The translations under genes were made by a program, and so were the position numbers. The notes under the pieces were generated by a model. That model was not told where the DNA came from and made no database searches. It saw nothing but the letters and a program-made list of their open reading frames with translations. DNA of 8,113 nt. Source: Dehalococcoidia bacterium. Its GTDB lineage: Bacteria > Chloroflexota > Dehalococcoidia > GIF9 > AB-539-J10. The stretch lies in assembly GCA_030605665.1 (NCBI GenBank), contig JAUWHW010000075.1, positions 1 through 8,113 on the forward strand, written 5' to 3'. Below are positions 5,518 through 8,113 of this stretch, in pieces (positions within the stretch are counted from its first letter, which is position 1; each line of letters starts with the position of its first letter).

Positions 5518-6843
5518 ATGAATATCGCCATAATTATTATTCTTTTCGTTGTAACACTGTTCGGTGTAATCTCCCTTCATGAGTTGGGGCATTTTATCAC
5601 TGCCAAACGTGCTGGAGTGGAGATAGAAGAGTTTGGTTTGGGTTTTCCTCCGCGACTTCTGGGTATTAAGCGTGGGGAGACAGTATATTCAGTTAATGCT
5701 ATCCCCTTAGGAGCTTTCGTCAAGAGTGCTGGGGAGAATGACCCTACAGTGCCCCGAAGCTTGGCTAGCAAGGGTCCATGGAGCAGGTTAACAATCTATG
5801 CTGCAGGTCCGTTAGTAAACGTTTTTTTGGCTTTTATCTTGTTTAGCGCCTTCTTTACACTACCTGTAACCATGGTAGCTGGCAATGGGGTTATGGTGCA
5901 CTCCGTAGTGGAAGAGTCACCGGCGGAAGAAGCGGGTATTGAGCCTGGAGATATAATTCTAGATATGAATGGGTATCCTGTTTACGGATGGGAAGATATA
6001 CGGAATATGGTCAATTCGAGTAAAGAAGGGGAAGAAATAACCCTGCATTTGCAAAGGGATGGAAGCCCATATGAAACTAGATTGAAGCCAGAATTCGATT
6101 CTGCATTAGGGCGGCGAGTAATAGGCATTCTATTGTGCTGGAATATAGTAAGCCGTGTGAAGGAAGATTCGCCAGCGGATAAGGCTGGTATTATGCCTGG
6201 GGATACCATTTTTGGTATCGATGGGCAAGCTATATATAGTAGTGAAAGTATGTCTGCTGTACTAACTTCTGTTGAAGAGGGGCAAGAAGTGCCACTCGTT
6301 TTACTCCGGGGACAAGAGGAGGTTTTAGCTACTTTAGTCAATGTTAGCTACGAGTCAGAAGCGAAGCAATCTACTCTGTTAGGTGCTGAGTTACGCTGGG
6401 TGGATGGAATTCACATTGAGCAGAAGCGACTTTCCGTATGGAAAGCAACCTACTTAGGAGCTAGTTATATCATTCATATGCCTGCGCTGATAGTAGCCTC
6501 CATTCCACTAATCAGAGAGTCTCCTGGCAAGGCATTGGTAGGTCCGATAGGGGCTGGTCAGTTAACTGTGGAAGCAGTGAAGTCCTTTGGTTTCAGCAGG
6601 ATGCTACTTATGGCTGGTGCCATTAGCTTAGGGATTGCTTTATTTAATTTCTTTCCTCTCCCTCCTTTGGATGGGGGAGGGATGCTGATTGCGCTTATTG
6701 AGGGAATTAGGCATGGGAAACGTCTCTCCCCTCGCGCAGTGAGGTTGGCCTACACCATAGGGACTACTTTTTTAATCACGCTTATGGTTTTGGTAACCAT
6801 TAATGATATCTTGCGTCTGAAAGGCGGGAGCTTTGGATTATGA
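5518..6843 (+). CDS. rseP: RseP-type intramembrane zinc metalloprotease (M50), two PDZ domains
   Basis: This 441-residue site-2 protease cleaves membrane-embedded substrates, classically anti-sigma factors or remnant signal peptides. A hydrophobic segment carries the zinc-binding HELGH (H21, E22, H25), and a second membrane segment is near 92-115. Two PDZ domains follow at about 123-192 (SPAEEAGIEPGDIIL) and 203-277 (SPADKAGIMPGDTIF). The GPIGAG motif is near 342-347. The third zinc ligand is D385 in FNFFPLPPLDGG, followed by a last membrane segment. Length fits the two-PDZ E. coli type. The actual substrate cannot be told from the window. AGGAG directly abuts the ATG; CAGGGA at the edge of the upstream repeat is a better-spaced ribosome binding site. 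The stop overlaps the ispG start. Confidence 0.94.
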   Translation: MNIAIIIILFVVTLFGVISLHELGHFITAKRAGVEIEEFGLGFPPRLLGIKRGETVYSVNAIPLGAFVKSAGENDPTVPRSLASKGPWSRLTIYAAGPLVNVFLAFILFSAFFTLPVTMVAGNGVMVHSVVEESPAEEAGIEPGDIILDMNGYPVYGWEDIRNMVNSSKEGEEITLHLQRDGSPYETRLKPEFDSALGRRVIGILLCWNIVSRVKEDSPADKAGIMPGDTIFGIDGQAIYSSESMSAVLTSVEEGQEVPLVLLRGQEEVLATLVNVSYESEAKQSTLLGAELRWVDGIHIEQKRLSVWKATYLGASYIIHMPALIVASIPLIRESPGKALVGPIGAGQLTVEAVKSFGFSRMLLMAGAISLGIALFNFFPLPPLDGGGMLIALIEGIRHGKRLSPRAVRLAYTIGTTFLITLMVLVTINDILRLKGGSFGL

Positions 6844-7883
6844 TGCGCCGAGTCTCCACACCCTTAAGAATTGGCAAAGTAACAATTGGTGGTGAGGCCC
6901 CAATTGTAGTGCAATCCATGACTAAGACTGATACTCAAGATATCCAGGCTACTATAAACCAGATTAAAGAACTAGAAGAGTGTGGCTGTGAAATAGTACG
7001 ACTGGCGGTTCCAGATAAGGAGGCTGCGAAAAGTATCTCAGCCATAAAAAAGAGTGTTTTGTTACCTCTTGTTGCGGATATCCATTTTGACTATCGCTTG
7101 GCCTTAGCTGCCTTGGAAGCTGGCGCTGATGGGCTTCGCCTTAATCCAGGCAATATCCGTGATAGGGAACAAATTGCTAAAATAGTAGTTGCTGCTAAAG
7201 AGAAGGAGATTCCTATCCGTATCGGAGTGAATGCTGGCAGCTTGCCACCAGATTTCGAACCTGGTATCCCATTAACTGAACGGATGGTTGATATGGCATT
7301 ACAGCAAATAAAGTTTGTGGAAAGCTTGGATTTTAATTTAATCAAGATTTCACTTAAAGCTTTTGATGTGCCTACTACAATAAAGGCCTACCAAATGATA
7401 GCTGACAAAGTACCTTATCCTTTGCATTTAGGCATCACTGAAGCTGGGCTTCCTCAAGCTGGAGCTATAAGAAGTGCTATAGGCATTGGTATACTTCTGT
7501 ATCAAGGCATTGGCGATACTATCCGAATCTCTCTTACTTCTCACCCTTGTGAGGAAATATCTGCCGCTTATGAAATTCTAAAGAGCCTTGGACTACGTCA
7601 GCGAGGTCCAACATTGGTAAGTTGTCCTTCCTGCGGTCGGGCTGAGGTTGATGTTATAAAATTGGCTGAGGCTGTAAACGACCATCTAAGAAAGATAACC
7701 CAGCCTATTAAAGTAGCTGTTATGGGCTGTGTGGTTAATGGTCCCGGTGAGGCTAAAGATGCTGATGTAGGCATCGCCTGCGGCAAAGATAAAGGTGCTA
7801 TATTTAGGAAGGGAAAGGTAGTAAGCACAGTAAAGGAGGAAAATTTCCTAGAAGCCTTAATGGCAGAAGTAGGAAAGGTCTAA
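6840..7883 (+). CDS. ispG: 4-hydroxy-3-methylbut-2-en-1-yl diphosphate synthase
   Basis: IspG is the [4Fe-4S] enzyme that converts methylerythritol cyclodiphosphate to HMBPP, the penultimate step of the MEP pathway. The N-terminal TIM-barrel part shows PIVVQSMTKTDT (21-32), ADIHFDYRLAL (79-89) and LRLNPGNI (99-106). The C-terminal cluster domain has SCPSCGR and MGCVVNGPGEA, giving cluster ligands C262, C265, C297 and E304. At 347 residues it is the compact bacterial form without the extra middle domain found in plants and some bacteria. The ATG overlaps the rseP stop as ATGA; a second ATG at 6843 would shorten it by one residue. Together with dxr it places two MEP enzymes in this operon, so translation and expression are probably coupled with rseP. 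Confidence 0.97.
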   Translation: MMRRVSTPLRIGKVTIGGEAPIVVQSMTKTDTQDIQATINQIKELEECGCEIVRLAVPDKEAAKSISAIKKSVLLPLVADIHFDYRLALAALEAGADGLRLNPGNIRDREQIAKIVVAAKEKEIPIRIGVNAGSLPPDFEPGIPLTERMVDMALQQIKFVESLDFNLIKISLKAFDVPTTIKAYQMIADKVPYPLHLGITEAGLPQAGAIRSAIGIGILLYQGIGDTIRISLTSHPCEEISAAYEILKSLGLRQRGPTLVSCPSCGRAEVDVIKLAEAVNDHLRKITQPIKVAVMGCVVNGPGEAKDADVGIACGKDKGAIFRKGKVVSTVKEENFLEALMAEVGKV

Positions 7884-7885
7884 CT

Positions 7886-8113
7886 ATGGCAGAAGAAAAA
7901 GAAAAGCCTCTTACCCGTGATGATTTGCTGAAGCTAAAAGAAGAAAACGGAGGAACAGCCGAAGGGCTTGACCTTTCAGAACAGACTTTTGTGGAAGCGA
8001 TAGACCTTTCGGACTTAGACCTTCACGGGATTATCCTTGACGGGTCTAACCTTAATGGAGCCGATCTTCGCCACACTAACCTTCAATATGCTAAGTTTAA
8101 TCCCTATAATTCC
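7886..8113 (+). CDS. Pentapeptide-repeat protein, 3' truncated by the window edge
   Basis: An open frame of 76 codons runs off the window. ATG 7886 is 7 nt after AGGAAAGG and 2 nt after the ispG stop. The first 25 or so residues are charged (MAEEKEKPLTRDDLLKLKEENGG). From about residue 28 a five-residue rhythm appears: DLSEQ, DLSDL, DLHGI, NLNGA, DLRHT, NLQYA, that is A(D/N)LXX-like pentapeptide repeats, which fold as a right-handed quadrilateral beta helix. Family members have varied or unknown functions, including DNA mimicry that affects gyrase. No specific role can be assigned. It sits where proS follows ispG in related clusters. Close spacing suggests co-transcription with ispG. Confidence 0.85.
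   Translation, partial: MAEEKEKPLTRDDLLKLKEENGGTAEGLDLSEQTFVEAIDLSDLDLHGIILDGSNLNGADLRHTNLQYAKFNPYNS

Noticed and set aside
5379..5582. Forward 67-codon open frame overlapping the dxr end and rseP start
   Set aside because: It reads the same repeat in another frame (CHCEERSDEAIS-type peptide) and then runs out of frame through rseP; no family and no ribosome binding site.
5332..5592. Reverse-strand open frame of 86 codons across the dxr-rseP junction
   Set aside because: It is mostly the translated dispersed repeat (peptides of the ERSEGAGEESRRLLRHFAPRNDS kind) and lies over two real genes.

Overview
The window holds a stretch of a bacterial housekeeping operon, entirely on the + strand, with an insertion sequence at its left edge. 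The order tRNA-Arg, rpsB, tsf, frr, cdsA, dxr, rseP, ispG matches the widespread rpsB-tsf-(pyrH)-frr-(uppS)-cdsA-dxr-rseP-ispG cluster. The short 167-residue EF-Ts, the moderately AT-rich genes and a GTCATTGCGAG-type dispersed repeat suggest a Chloroflexota/Dehalococcoidia-like genome. That placement is an inference from gene order and style, not a demonstrated identity.

Region by region: bases 1-1321 are a complete ISL3-family insertion sequence with imperfect 24-bp terminal inverted repeats and one intact transposase. Bases 1322-1376 are a short spacer with candidate promoter elements. Bases 1377-1450 are tRNA-Arg(TCT), only 29 nt before rpsB. The translation block rpsB-tsf-frr follows (1480-3373). 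A 102-nt gap (3374-3475) then contains a perfect 13-bp inverted repeat centred on the GTG start of cdsA. cdsA, dxr, rseP and ispG (3476-7883) are tightly packed, with ATGA overlaps at cdsA/dxr and rseP/ispG. The window ends inside a pentapeptide-repeat protein gene that starts 2 nt after ispG.

The genes serve protein synthesis (S2, EF-Ts, ribosome recycling factor, tRNA-Arg), membrane lipid precursor synthesis (CdsA), isoprenoid precursor synthesis by the MEP pathway (Dxr, IspG) and intramembrane proteolysis (RseP). pyrH, usual between tsf and frr, and uppS, usual between frr and cdsA, are both absent from their expected slots.

I see no clearly new multi-gene system. The observations most worth a second look are the inverted repeat and competing hairpin at the cdsA start, the composite repeat that extends the dxr reading frame by about 45 codons, the missing pyrH and uppS, the hairpin covering the transposase ribosome binding site, and a possible outward -35 in the IS right end facing the tRNA-rpsB operon.
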